From Nageia nagi (Eukaryota; Pinophyta): 64,000 bases of DNA. The stretch is taken from assembly GCA_050084985.1 (NCBI GenBank), contig JBITNC010000002.1, forward strand, positions 16,058,001 through 16,122,000, read 5' to 3'. A program made the position numbers and the translations under genes. Each line of letters starts with the position of its first letter. The stretch's first letter is position 1. Positions 1 through 11,440 of the stretch are shown piece by piece. A model generated the notes under the pieces. That model did not search any database and was not told where the DNA came from. It saw only the letters and a list, made by a program, of their open reading frames with translations.

Positions 1-1270
1 CAAAGTGTTTGTAATTTGTTCATAAGAGTAGCTTAATATTGTTCTATAGTAGTTTATTGGTTCTTTCATATACTTGGTTAAATCCAAGTTTATTCTTGGA
101 AGAGTTCAACTCATATTATTTGCTTTTGCTGATATATTTAAGAGTCTATTAATTTTATCAAGATTATAGTAGCATTCATTGAGTTGCACATAGAGGATTG
201 TCCATGTAATCAATCTATTCAAAAACTTGTAAATATCCTACTTTGAACCTCTATCTTTGTAAAGATCCAAATCACTTCACCTAAACATTTATAAATTTTA
301 GAAGAATTATTATAATAATATTTTACAATATTACTTATGCTAATAGCTAGATATAGATGTGTATTACCAATTCCTCTAAAATAAAATAAAAACTTATTTC
401 TTTCAAATGAAATTTAATTATAAATATTAATATTACTTTATTAAAATTAAAAATGTTAATTGGATAATTATACATAACCTGCTTTCTTACACTAATAAAA
501 TAAGCAAATTTACATTTTGAAGTAGGTTTCATATTCATATGCTTCTGGTAAGGCTTCGTTTCCTCAGTCAAGCGGATGCGTCTCGTACCCGCGTTATCCG
601 AGCTATAGCCAATGATTTTGGTCACTTCCCTCATGGAGCCATACTACTAGATGATCTGCCATCGATTGATAATCATTGGGTCTAGAAGGCCATTCTTCTT
701 TCACCTTTTGTCATGTATAACTAGAAGTAGCCCAGCTCAGGCTGATCCAAACCTGCCCCACTTCCATGTGTTACCATTATAACAATGAGAAGAGCAATGA
801 AAATAATCTTCTGATTAAGCAACCATGATTCATGCCAATGACGATAATCTTCTTTCTTAGTCACATTATTATTCTTTTGAGGAGGATATAGGGCCCAATG
901 CCACTCTGATTGCTCCTCTGATTATACCCACTTCTTTTTGAAGAATGGAATCGAATATTTTTAATAAATTCTTCATAACTCAATTAAAATATGAAATGCC
1001 TTGGTGGGGATAATGAATGATGACAATTATTTTTGTCCATGCCACCATGAAAAAAGAGGGAGAGCCAGATCATCATAGATGTTCATTTTGCCACCTTTTG
1101 ACAACCATTTTAGGCCATATTCTATAATTTTTGTATTTGGTAAAGTTGAATTGGATAGATCCCACTTTATAGTAGAAATTTGAAACAGATTGTAGAGATT
1201 GATCCCCTCAAACGCTGAAAGGAAGCAAGTTCATTTTGATTCTATTGATTTCAATAGGGAAGAATTCAGG
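1..1270. other. Upstream region of the LIM gene, no gene recognised
   Basis: AT-rich sequence before the first LIM exon. A short minus-strand open frame (347-634) overlaps a patch of higher GC near 540-640, but it matches no family I know and ends in low-complexity residues. A TATA-like ATTCTATAAT lies near 1118-1128, about 145 bases before the start codon, and could be the promoter; no transcript start can be fixed. The frame is open upstream of the start codon back to about 1199 but has no ATG there, so translation should begin at 1271. A 5' UTR intron cannot be excluded. Confidence 0.4.
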
Positions 1271-1405
1271 ATGGCCTTCTCTGGAACACAGCAGAAATGC
1301 AAGGCATGCGAGACGACAGTCTATTTGGTGGATCAGCTCACAGCAGATGGTTCAGTCTTTCACAAGGCCTGCTTCCGATGCCATCACTGCAAAGGCACCT
1401 TGAAG
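1271..1405 (+). CDS. WLIM: WLIM exon 1
   Basis: This exon has 45 codons, from the start methionine through the first zinc-binding half of LIM domain 1 to GTLK. The donor is AAG|GTACAT. It ends in phase 0. Confidence 0.93.
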
Positions 1406-4400
1406 GTACATTTATTGTCTCTATAGATTTTTGGACACCATCTGTTACAAACTGAAGTTGCTCATTGTTAAAAGTTGCTCTCTTATCCCAAGGTCTATAT
1501 GTGTGTGTTTACATTCTTGAGCTTTATGTGTACTGGTGTCGATGTTTCCTTATTGATCAAATAAATTTCTAGAGAAAAAGAGTAAGTCTTATGTAACAGA
1601 GACCTAGACTCTAGAGTATAAAATAAGATAAAATCAGACAATGATCTTGTACTTTAATGAGATTGTTTAATCTCAACGAAGTGGGGCTTATTGACATTAA
1701 AGACTGTTTTAGTTGAAGGAAGTGAGGCTTCTTAGTATTTTGGATCATTCATTCTGGGTTCTTGCGACACCCAATGGGTGTTGGGTGATTCCACCACAGA
1801 GCTAAAACATTGAAACGGCACCCATCAGGTGAAAATATGCTGGCAATGTCTATATAGGTCTTTTCTGGTCCTATTCCAGTCAGTAGGCGCTCTGGTTCTG
1901 ATTTTGCTAATTACATGAGACATCTGATCACTTTGTTTTCTCATTCCTCTCTAATAATATTAGTTCCATGATTGCCATGTTGATTCCGAAAATTCAGGTT
2001 ACATCTGTCTGCTACGTAGATGAGGCGTGCTAAGTCCTCGCGTGTTGGGTGGACGCAGAGTACTAAACTCTGATTATCATGCTGTTACGAAAAGCTTACA
2101 ACATTTATGCATCTATTGTTTGTGAAAACTACGCTTGGATGTAAAAAAAGCCAATACCATGGTAGATTCTAACATTTTACCTGATGAATGAAAGATTAGA
2201 TTCATTTTACTTCGGCTACCTATGTATTACAGATTACTGTTATCTAACCTGTCATTAGTGCCAACTACCTCCCCCTTCGATTCACAGTGTCACACACACA
2301 AAGAACATGAATGTTTCGCTATATCTTGTACAATACATAGATTGGATACACCCTCGTTGACTGTGACATGTAGTGTATCCGGTATGTCTCTGGCTGATAG
2401 AGAAATTGGGCTTTAACGTTCGTTTTTTAGAGTACACATAGAAAACAGAAGAATGAACTATGAAGTAAGTTTGTTTACTCATATAAACTATACATTATAA
2501 ATTCTCTCTCTTCTAACTTCTGATACATACCATTCATCTTTGGCATCATATTTGTGTTAGAATTCAATGTATGAAATAAAGATCCTTTGGAGAAAGCAAT
2601 TTAATCAACAACAGCAGAAACTATTAATCATCATAGAAGAAGAACATAAACATGCAATATAAGAAGAAACACAACATATAACGTGGTTTATCCTGTGTGG
2701 CCTCGATCCACCAAGAAATATCTCAGTTCATTGTATTCCACCAATACAATCTCCATGAAGGGAACAACCCTACAACACAACCAGCTGCAACCTCTCCTCT
2801 CCAATACACTAGTATCTCTTCATAAGTTTCTATCTCACTCACAACATAATCACTCTAACTATGATTACACATAAGCACTCTCACCATGATTACACCATTG
2901 CATCAAGGAATCCCTCTAAGCTCTACACCAAGCTCAGCAATGCCTCTAACCTAAGCTCATATCATATGGCTCTACACCAAGCTCATAGCATATGTCTCTA
3001 CCAAGCTCATAATATCACTATGCAATCATCTTACATAACCATGCTGCAACACATTACGAAGCATCCTCTGTAATGGAGGAGCATCACCATGCATCTCCAA
3101 GCATCTACATCCTTTCTCTCTAATGGATAAATCGATAACACTAGCAATTACATAATAATCCCTGTTTAGAAGAAGAGTTACACTTGTAACAGATGGTCAT
3201 CATTGCCATGGAAACTATAGTCCTAAAATAGGCATCTGCATGCCATGAAATCTACAGTCCTAAAATAGACATATGCATGCCATGCAATCTACAGTCCATT
3301 ACACTGCTAGTCCGGCATTCATGAACCAATCTTCACAATCCAACAGATTGATGAGTTTAATAAGTGACAATTCTGGAATCTCTAGTTTCAAGTTTCTATG
3401 CTTTGTGGTTTGTCACTTGTGTGTATTGTAGGCTTGTAGCCAGGGTTTTCTAAAATCTCCGATATTCCCCATTGAATAGTGAAACCATGCACGTATTGAT
3501 ATCTACAGCTGTGCAACTTAGATTCTATCTCGTAATTGAACTTTGTGTATATATTTCCAGGCTTTCAGCAATACATGTAGTTTACCCTTCTGTGTCTTAT
3601 TTGTAAATGGTGCTTTCTCAGCTCAGCAACTATTCTTCTTTCGAAGGGGTGTTGTACTGTAAGCCTCACTTTGATCAGCTCTTTAAGAGGACTGGAAGTC
3701 TGGAGAAAAGTTTTGAGGGTATGAAAGTGGTAGCTTATTCTAAATGCATTTATGTTCATCTAATCTTTTTTTGAAGATCCAGAGTTGTGTGCATAATGTA
3801 AAGATTAAAGTTGCTCTTCATCTAATCATTCCTCCATTTTCTTCTAGGAACTCCTAAAGCTGTGAAAAACGACAAGCTGAATGATGGTGAGGTACGTATC
3901 ACTCTATTACTTTTGACAAGTTTCTAAGTGTGCCATATTATCATGAATCTTGACATCTAATCAAGTAGATATCAAAATATGGCATATTGTTAGTCAAAGT
4001 ACACTAAGTTTACAAGCTTTAACTATTTATATACACATCAAAGTCTTGTTGTGTGTATGATAGGTCTGATAGTAATCTATAGAGCTGGTAAAATATTCCA
4101 AGTCAAACTTGGCAATACAGATTATATGAATACGTTTTTCATTAACATAAATGAATGGACAATGTCATTCCATATTTCAAGGATAAATTTTAGAACAAAA
4201 CGACAAAGCATTTGGTTATCTGTGCCCATTAGAAGTATAAGGACTTACTCATTTGATATCGTAACTAAAATCTAAAAGAATGGAACTTACAGTCGGATCT
4301 TTGTGATTAGATTTGAAGCTGTACATTGTTCTTTTGTATAAAAATAATCTATCAGTGGCATACAAGCATTCTAGTGGTCTCAATATTATCATAGCTTGTC

Positions 4401-4959
4401 GAACCAATAAGTTAATTCTCAATGGTAATTTGTTGTTTCCCTCTCACTTTCATTTACTAATCATTGAAATGTTCAGCTCAAGTCACCAAGCAGGGTCTCA
4501 GCCATGTTTTCTGGGACACAAGAGAAATGTCTTGCTTGTGGAAAGACAGTGTATCCCATTGAGAAGGTAAAAATAATTCTAATGTTTTTCTTGTGCCTCA
4601 GATAGTGGTAGTCTCATTGAGCCTCCATTATGTTGCTATATTCTAGTATTTTCAAATATTTCTGAAGATAGTTTTTGAAGCCAACATCTAAGGTCAGAAG
4701 TTCGTAAATGCCTAGTTGGACATGCTTTTTTGTATTTCAGGTTTCTGTAGAGGGTGTCGCATACCATAAACCATGTTTCAAGTGCTCACATGGTGGTTGT
4801 GTTATCAGTCCTTCCAATTATATTGCACTCGAGGGAAGACTTTATTGCAAGCACCACCATAATCAGCTTTTCAAAGAGAAAGGCAATTATAGCCAGCTTG
4901 TCAAGACTCCACCTGTCAAAGGAGCATCAGAGACATCGGAGACATCTGTACAAGAATGA
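1271..4959 (+). CDS. WLIM: Two-LIM-domain actin-binding protein, plant WLIM class (five exons)
   Basis: Exons 1271-1405, 3622-3718, 3848-3891, 4477-4566 and 4741-4959 join in frame through GT-AG introns into 194 codons, the usual plant LIM length (about 190). LIM domain 1 has the ligands C10, C13, H31, C34, C37, C40, C58 and H61 (CX2CX17HX2CX2CX2CX17CX2H). LIM domain 2 has C110, C113, H131, C134, C137, C142, C158 and H161, with the CX4C, X15 spacing of plant second domains. A linker of about 48 residues and a short acidic tail complete the protein. Plant LIM proteins of this type bind and bundle actin filaments and some enter the nucleus; that role is family knowledge. The start ATG has good context (AGGATGGCC). 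Similarity is shared between the WLIM1 and WLIM2 groups, so the subgroup is not decided. No break was seen; the gene looks intact. Confidence 0.93.
2555..3345 (-). mobile_element. Putative solo LTR in WLIM intron 1
   Basis: A 791-base block begins TGTTAGAATT and ends AATCCAACA, the TG...CA form of an LTR. Orientation is taken from an internal hairpin-like motif at 2683-2711 (GTGG...CCAC) that sits the same way round in the other minus-strand LTRs here. Flanks are ATTTG on the left and GATTG on the right, a degraded duplication at best (3 of 5 match). No internal region or second LTR is present. Its length differs from the other LTR groups in the window. Confidence 0.6.
3204..3298. repeat. 37-bp tandem repeat inside the intronic LTR
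   Basis: Units start at 3204, 3241 and 3278 (about 2.6 copies), each with TGCCATG followed by CTAYAGTCCTAAAATA-like sequence. It is probably a U3 repeat of the putative LTR. Confidence 0.7.
3622..3718 (+). CDS. WLIM: WLIM exon 2
   Basis: The acceptor is TTTCTCAG|CTC. It encodes the second half of LIM domain 1 (LSNYSSFEGVLYCKPHF) and the following LFKRTGSLEKSFE, strongly conserved in plant LIM proteins. It is 97 bases long and ends in phase 1. Confidence 0.93.
3848..3891 (+). CDS. WLIM: WLIM exon 3 (inter-LIM linker)
   Basis: This 44-base microexon has acceptor TTCTAG|GA and donor GAG|GTACGT. It completes the split glycine codon and encodes the variable linker TPKAVKNDKLNDGE. Its size and phase agree with the short third exon of plant LIM genes. 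Confidence 0.88.
4477..4566 (+). CDS. WLIM: WLIM exon 4
   Basis: The acceptor is GTTCAG|CTC and the donor GAGAAG|GTAAAA. It has 30 codons with the MFSGTQEKCLAC entry into LIM domain 2 and the KTVYPIEK segment. Phase is 0 at both ends. Confidence 0.92.
4741..4959 (+). CDS. WLIM: WLIM exon 5 (terminal)
   Basis: The acceptor is TATTTCAG|GTT. It encodes the rest of LIM domain 2 (HKPCFKCSHGGC, then SPSNY and LYCKHHH) and a 36-residue tail ending SETSVQE before TGA at 4957-4959. Confidence 0.92.
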   Translation, partial: VSVEGVAYHKPCFKCSHGGCVISPSNYIALEGRLYCKHHHNQLFKEKGNYSQLVKTPPVKGASETSETSVQE

Positions 4960-5237
4960 GGTGAAACTGAAAGTATTTTAAGATTAGCTTTGAGTGGGAT
5001 AATCCACATTTATTTTTCCGCATGATGACACAGTATATCACATGATTGTTGAGGGCATTTGTCTCTCATTTTGGGGCTTCGTTGGTTCAGCATGAGTGTT
5101 TCCAACTTGTGTTTATTGTTTGAGCGCTTGTGTTGATAGGCAAATGTGAGTGTTTGAGAGTAAGGTGTTATTTGAGAAGTGTATAGCTTGTTGACTTTAT
5201 GGACAGAGGAAGCTGCTGCTGATGTTTTAGAGATAAT

Positions 5238-5243
5238 AATAAA
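5238..5243 (+). terminator. Candidate polyadenylation signal of WLIM
   Basis: AATAAA lies about 280 bases after the stop codon, in a T-rich stretch suitable for a plant 3' UTR. Other A/T-rich signals nearby could also be used. Confidence 0.4.
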
Positions 5244-5249
5244 TAGTAG

Positions 5250-7331
5250 TAGATTTATTTTCTGGTTCATGCCCAAGACCCTAAATCTGTTTTGATTACT
5301 TTGACTATTTTATTGAGTGTGAACTGTTGTATGGAGAACAGAGGAGCAGGGATTCTTTTGGTCTCTTGAAAGCACGTTGTATCTTCTAATGTCACTGACA
5401 AAACATTTATATAATCAGTGTGTGAGTTGAATTTGATATTATATTTGATCCATTCATATTTGATGGTAAATTATTGCTGATTTTATTCTAGATTCGGTAG
5501 ATGCTTCTGGTAGCTTCCTGGTTTTGATATTTTTCAAGGAAAGTATGAACATAAGAGCTTGGCAATGTGCCAAAACTGGAGAGGTATAGAGTACAGCAGG
5601 TTATGGAATTATCTATGTTGATACGAGCTTTAGGTCTGTAGCAATTGATATGCAGAAAAATGGAATGATTTAGAGAGTACACTTTGGTTTTGAAATTTTA
5701 TTCCTGTTGTTTGGATAAAAACATGAAAGTGTTACGAATATCCTTCCATTTGTAATATTCAAATTGTAAGAAGCAGCCCTCTGAACTGAAACAACAGGTT
5801 TTTAGCTGTACTTCTAAGCTAGTGATTCTTGGTTTGATTTTATGTTAGAAATGGTTGCATTCAATGATGGGGAAATTGCCCTCCAGAATGATCACTTACA
5901 TCTGGATAAAGAGACATCATGTTCTGTTCCCAAGTAGCCTTAGTAATGTAAGCCATGATTATGCTTTGTGCAGATGTCCTTGCATCTTCCACAAAAATTC
6001 CCTTCAGAATCTTAGACCGGCTGGAACAAGATGCTTGGGACTTTCTTCTTTAAGATTTATAATAGAACTTAAAGGATTTGTGGTTATCATTCACATGTTT
6101 ATTGTATGGAAAGTTTGTGCTTTACATAGTTTCATTACTGTTTTTGTTGAGTTTCCTCAACAACTTATGGCATTGTGTTCTTTTACATATGATATATGAA
6201 TGTTTGATCTGGATTCCATGTTAAGTAGGTCCTCAAGTCTATCAAAAGTCATTTAAATATTTAAATCAATGGTTTTCTTACAAACAATCCCGGTTAGTCA
6301 TAAGGAAGACCACAAAACTTTGTTTTACGAAGTTGCACAATGTCCATCACTAGTCTAGAATTGGAGATTTATCCATGGTTCCAGGTGAAAAAGTGTACTA
6401 TAAGAATGGTCAAAATCAAGATAATAGATCCAAATCAACAATATTGGAAGTTGGGTGTAGACGTCATTGTACCAGCTAAATATCTCTAACCTTCCTTTGC
6501 ATTAATACCATTTCCTATGAATCAGCTACTAAAGTGTCAGATTTGCCAAATTATTTGCCTTCACATTTCTGATTACATAATTGTTTGTTTATCTAAGAAT
6601 GGTTACACACTAAGAATGGTTACACACTAAACTAAACCTGGTTTCCCCTTAATTTTGATTTTATTTCTGTGTTTTGGTAAACCTAATTTTCTTACACCTC
6701 TATGGGTTTTAGTCCTATGTTTTAAAAGTATTTTATGTGAAATTTTGAAACCCTTGGTTGAGAGAAATTTTTGGTATGATTGTTTTGTGTTTGAAATAGA
6801 TATTAAAAAATGATAAAATAACACTAAAATGTTGGCATATAAAACCCAAAGCTCCTATCTAATAAAGTCTCTATTAAGTAGAGACTTGATTATGTAATTT
6901 CTTAGCTTAAAATCAATGTTTCAAGTCAAAGTTACCCAATAATTAAACCTAACCCCTTAGTCTAATTAGATGATGTCTCTAATGCTTCCAATACTAATCC
7001 AACTCAAACATTAGGAGAACAAACTTGGTATCTTTGCATATCTTCCATCAAAAACCCAACTATTTCATCCCATGACAATTACCTACAATTGTAGTTATGG
7101 TCTATATGCTCACAATAGTAATACCATATTTTATGAGCCAACAACGGTTTATTATAACTAATACCACTCAAATCCACACTCAAGAAATCATACCAAACCA
7201 TCAATACATCATTATTTAACAATTCTACAACTTTGAAACAATGGCCCAAAAACATGAGGCTTAAATGAACTAATGTAATTAAACAAAATTAAATATTCCT
7301 AAACAATAAAAAAGTGATCATTAGGATTTGA
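5250..7331. other. Intergenic region between WLIM and element A
   Basis: AT-rich sequence without a recognisable gene. The longest open frame (5855-6199, plus) encodes no familiar motif. A perfect 17-bp direct duplication (AGAATGGTTACACACTA) lies near 6596-6630. TTTGA at 7327-7331 is the left copy of element A's target duplication. Confidence 0.5.
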
Positions 7332-7875
7332 TGTTAAAATGTATAATGCATATTATGTTAGGTATTTACAAAAAGAAATATTACCTCTTTAATATTATCT
7401 ACTTAAATACTTTACTTGTAAAGTATTTTTAAGTGAATAAAGAATTAAGGAGACTTGTCCCCAAACACTACCCACTTGTAATGTCATGTTTATCCATAAG
7501 GATAATGGGAAAAGCATGTCCACTAGGTCTTGATGTGCACCTTGGACAATAGGGTGACTAGACGTAAAGATTTCACCTATAAATAGAGGGCTTCCCCTTA
7601 TTGTTTCAATAACAAGTTTTGGAGCAAAGTTATGCTCTTGATTGAGTTGTAGGAGAAGTAAGAATAGAGTTGTAAAATAATGCACTTTTAGGAATGGAGA
7701 TCTTATATTAGTGGATGTACTCCCAAGGTTAGAGGAACCACTTTACATTCGTGTCACTTGTGAATGGTTTGTGAGATTATTTGCATTGTGTTTATACTTT
7801 TGTTATGTTGGATTTGAAAGCTTTCAAAAGATCTTGGGATTTAGGAAATTAGGTGTGTTGCTCATATTTCCATCA
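7332..7875 (+). repeat. Element A 5' LTR
   Basis: It starts TGTTAAAATG, ends TTTCCATCA and is followed by AG and the primer site. The TATA decamer is at 7577-7586 and a GTGG...CCAC motif at 7711-7741. It is 544 bases long; the 3' partner is 531. Confidence 0.9.
7577..7586 (+). promoter_or_regulatory. LTR TATA box (CTATAAATAG), element A
   Basis: The exact decamer CTATAAATAG recurs at the matching place in the LTRs of B, C, D and E, so it is probably the core promoter of the whole copia group. Confidence 0.75.
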
Positions 7876-8740
7876 AGTGGTATCAAAGCTTTACTTGGAG
7901 GCTTCATCTTCAACATTGCTTTGAAAGATCATCCCCACTCCTTACATTTTATTTGGTGAGGTAAAGAGGTTTGTGAAGGTGTAACTTCTTACCATCTTCA
8001 TTTTTTTTTCAAATTTTGTTATGATACTAACATTTTTCTTGTTATGTTAATTCATTTTTTAGCAAAAATTGCTTAAAATAGATAACATATTATTGTTATT
8101 TTGTATCATAATAACAAATTTTATATCAGTAAGTTTTAGTAAAAAATTATTTTTTATTTGTGAGCAATAATATATTACAATTATGAAATTTTTAATACAT
8201 TGAAAAATAGTGCACTTTTAGGAATGGAGATCTTATATTAGTGGATGTACTCCCAAGGTTAGAGGAACCACTTTACATTTGTGTCACTTGTGAATGGTTT
8301 GTAAGATTATTTGCATTGTGTTTATACTTTTGTTATGTTGGATTTGAGAGCTTTCAAAAGATCTTGGGATTTAAGAAATTAGGTGTGTTACTCGTATTTT
8401 TATCAAGTGGTATCAAAGCTTTACTTGGAGGCTTCATCTTCAACATTGCTTTGAAAGATCATCCCCACTCCTTCCATTTTATTTGGTGAGGTAAAGAGGT
8501 TTGTGAAGGTGTAACCTCTTACCATCTTCATTTTTTTTTCAAATTTTGTTATGATACTAACATTTTTCTTGTTATGTTAATTCATTTTTTAGCAAAAATT
8601 GCTTAAAATAGATAACATATTATTGCTATTTTGTATCATAATAACAAATTTTATATCGGTAAGTTTTAGTAAAAAATTATTTTTTATTTGTGAGCAATAA
8701 TATATTACAATTATGAAATTTTTAATACATTGAAAAATTT
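7681..8740 (+). repeat. 530-bp tandem duplication across the LTR/leader boundary
   Basis: Copy 1 is 7681-8210 and copy 2 is 8211-8740, starting TGCACTTTTAGG and differing at roughly a dozen positions (about 98% identity by eye). Each copy holds the last third of the LTR, the primer site and about 335 bases of leader. The element therefore has two LTR-end/primer-site junctions at its 5' end. Confidence 0.92.
7878..7889 (+). promoter_or_regulatory. Primer binding site, element A
   Basis: TGGTATCAAAGC lies two bases after the LTR end and differs by one base from the plant initiator-methionine tRNA complement TGGTATCAGAGC. A second copy at 8408-8419 lies in the tandem duplication. Confidence 0.8.
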
Positions 8741-9017
8741 ACAATTTTTTTTAAAGTTTTATCTACACATAAAAATAATATAAAATTATATATATATATA
8801 AAATAACCTTATATTCTAAAATTAAAAAAATCAGAGTTTTTTGCTTGTAAAAATAAACTACAACATTGACATAAATTTAAAAAATATATATATTGCTTAC
8901 AGTGCTGGTAATATACAATATTGTATTGTTTTTAAAATTTAGAAAAAAAAAAGATTTACATTTAAAAAAAAATTAATTAAAAAAAATAATTTACAATTTT
9001 TAAAAAAAATTAGGGTG

Positions 9018-9195
9018 CACGGGCCAACTGACCACGCAGCCCGTCTAGAATGCGCATAGGCTAGAGGTCGCGCAGCCTAAGGCAACAGTCAGAGACCACG
9101 CAGCTCAAAATGGGCGCCGACTAGGCCACACAGCCCAGATGCAAGCCAAAGGCCGTGCAACCCTTTAGGCGCGAACCAAGGGCCACACACCGTAT
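9018..9195. repeat. GC-rich degenerate minisatellite in A leader
   Basis: Four to five imperfect units of about 30-40 bases share a GACCACGCAGCC-like core (for example near 9030, 9066, 9096 and 9123). It stands out sharply from the AT-rich surroundings. Confidence 0.65.
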
Positions 9196-9534
9196 ATAAA
9201 AAAACTCCCCTTCTCTTAAACTCTGCAACGTTTGTTAGCATTCTTCTAGTGCGAGCCATCATAAGAGATCTAAAAAAATAAAGCCACCCTCCAATTTCTT
9301 TACTTTGAAACCTCGTGCAAGCATTCTTTTGGCTTGAAACTCTGCAAAATCTCGCACAAGCCACCACGGAGGTCTAGATGTTGCTACTCTGCAACCGTTA
9401 CCAGCATTCCTCTGCATTTTTTTACCTTGGATTTTTTTTGGCCCTTGTGTTTTTTGGCAGCCCTATTTAGCCCTTCAAAACCCTCTCCTTCTTTTAGATA
9501 TGATTCATTTTTGTATTAATAAAGAGATGGTCTA

Positions 9535-9800
9535 TTTTTGAAGTTATGGGCTAAATAGTTTTTTTCAAAGGTATGGATGGGTTAAAGTTTTTTTTTTTTT
9601 TTTTTTGTAAGTATGGACTAAACTGTTAAAAGTATGGGCAACATTTTTTAAGTATGGGCTAATTTTTTAAAGGTGGGGGGTCAATTTTTTATTGTTAAAG
9701 TGTTGGCTAAATTTTTAAAGTATGAGCTCAATTTTTATTGTTAAGGTGTGGGCTCAATTTTTCAAGGTATGGGTTAATATTTAATGAGACATTGCCTAAA
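9535..9800 (+). repeat. Degenerate T-rich tandem repeat
   Basis: Repeats of a GTATGGGCTAAATTTTT-like unit of roughly 25-40 bases, with a run of about 20 T near 9586-9606. Seven or more imperfect copies can be followed. No coding capacity was seen. Confidence 0.65.
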
Positions 9801-9879
9801 GTTAAAGTATGGAGATAATTTGCTAGTTTTTAAATAAATGAGATGTAAACTTCCAACAAAGGGGTGCAAGAAGCTATGG

Positions 9880-10860
9880 AGACCCCACACTTGGGGTCTC
9901 TCCCCTCTTAGAAATACCCACGTTGCAATATCTAATATATTGCTTGAAACATGATTGGATAATGATAATAAATGAAATGGAAGTAGGGTTTAGAGTTTTT
10001 CATTTTTATTACAATACCTAAGATTTCAAATAACCTGCAAAAAATAAAAGACAAGAGGAGGCTTCTAAGTTCTAAGTCTTTAAGACCCTAGAACCATGCA
10101 AATGTAGCTAGGTAGCTTGTAAGCCTCCAAACCTTGAATTAACAAGACACTAAACAAGGCACTAGAATATAGCATAATGCTTAAAATGCAAGCTAACATG
10201 AGACTAAAATGGGCTAACTAAAAACAACAACTAAAATATTCTATTCTAGCCTAAGTCTACTAGAGACTAGCCTAGAAAATGCTAATATGCAACCATCCAC
10301 TAATATAGTAATGAAAAACCCAAAAGGATATATGATGTGAACTCTTGAATATCCCCTCAAACTTGCAAAAACACTCAATATAGAGATTAGTACCATAAAA
10401 ACCAAAACCACATGAGTTACCTAATGTTCTTTGAAAGATGAAGACAAAAATCCTCTTTTTGTTGCCTTTGAAAGTGATGGATGAAGCTCCAAATGGAAGG
10501 TATGAGGTCAAAAACTCAAGTACACAATTTATAGTGCATAGGACAGCAAGGAGTCACGAGGTATCCATTGTGCTAAGTGAAAGATTGGTGGGAAAAGCTA
10601 TTTTGATTTGACTTTTATCCAAAACTAGCTGGTGGGTTGATTGGGGTTTTAACCTAACTAATCAACCGATCTCCTATTCAATAGGCCAGTTAAGGTTCAA
10701 ACTGACTAGGTGGTAACAAAGGGCTAAGTTACCAAAATCGATCGTGTGAACATGATCGAGACATGACGGAGGGCTGATAAGATCATGTTGAATTTTAGGA
10801 TAGACTAAATCATCATGAATCACTTAAGCTAGACAAATGAATGATTTTTAGGTGTCTATA
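9880..10860 (-). mobile_element. H-type LTR fragment or solo LTR inside A leader
   Basis: The right end, read on the minus strand, begins TATAGACACCTAAAAATC. It matches the start of the H2 LTR at 32805 (TGTAAACACCTAAAAATTG) and runs parallel to it for about 180 bases. The part near 10050-10150 resembles the H1 LTR near 26780-26860 (the CTAAGTCCTTAGGACC and AGGTAGC-like segments). The left boundary is approximate and no clear target duplication was found. Confidence 0.55.
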
Positions 10861-11371
10861 GGAGGACTTTATTGGAAAGGCATTTACTTTAAGTAAAAAA
10901 GGAAGAAAATTTATTTTCCTATGAATGCATTAACTTAGGAGAAATTTTTTTCCTACTATGAATGCATGTTTTGTTACTTAAAATTAGGATTAATGATTTT
11001 CTAATGACTGCATAATTAGAGGATGCACTTAGAAATAAATGCCTATTATTATGAACATATACATGTAATTGGATAAATGTTCACTTGAGATATTATTTCT
11101 ATGATATTGTAATTTTTATGTTGTTTCCTTAGTATTAAAGCAATGTTCAATTTTTAAGTAAAAAGGGGAGGCTTCCTCATTTTTTTTGTATTAATTAAAA
11201 ATAATGAACATATGTAAGGAGATCCTCTTAGGTTTGTTACAAAATCCATTGGACTCTTAGGTTTCATTTCTTGTGGATGATGTATCATTTTTTAGTACTT
11301 TTACTTTAAGTTGAAGCATTTTACCTTTACTTTTTCATAAAGTTGCAAATATTGAAAGTGTACCCCCTAAA

Positions 11372-11440
11372 ATGAACACATTCATACATATATTTTGCAA
11401 CATGGCTTATTTAAAGAGCCACAAGGTAAAGATAAGGTAG
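11372..11440 (+). pseudogene. Truncated leader ORF, element A copy
   Basis: This is the element A counterpart of the 60-codon leader frame seen in B, E and F. It begins MNTFIHIFCNMAYLKSHK and is cut by TAG after 22 codons, about 580 bases before the gag start. Confidence 0.6.

Noticed and set aside
347-634. A minus-strand open frame upstream of WLIM
   Set aside because: The first 35 residues look protein-like, but the rest is low-complexity and nothing supports transcription. Left as unresolved.
5855-6199. A 114-codon plus-strand open frame downstream of WLIM
   Set aside because: No recognisable domain, no splice or promoter support, and AT-rich composition like its surroundings.
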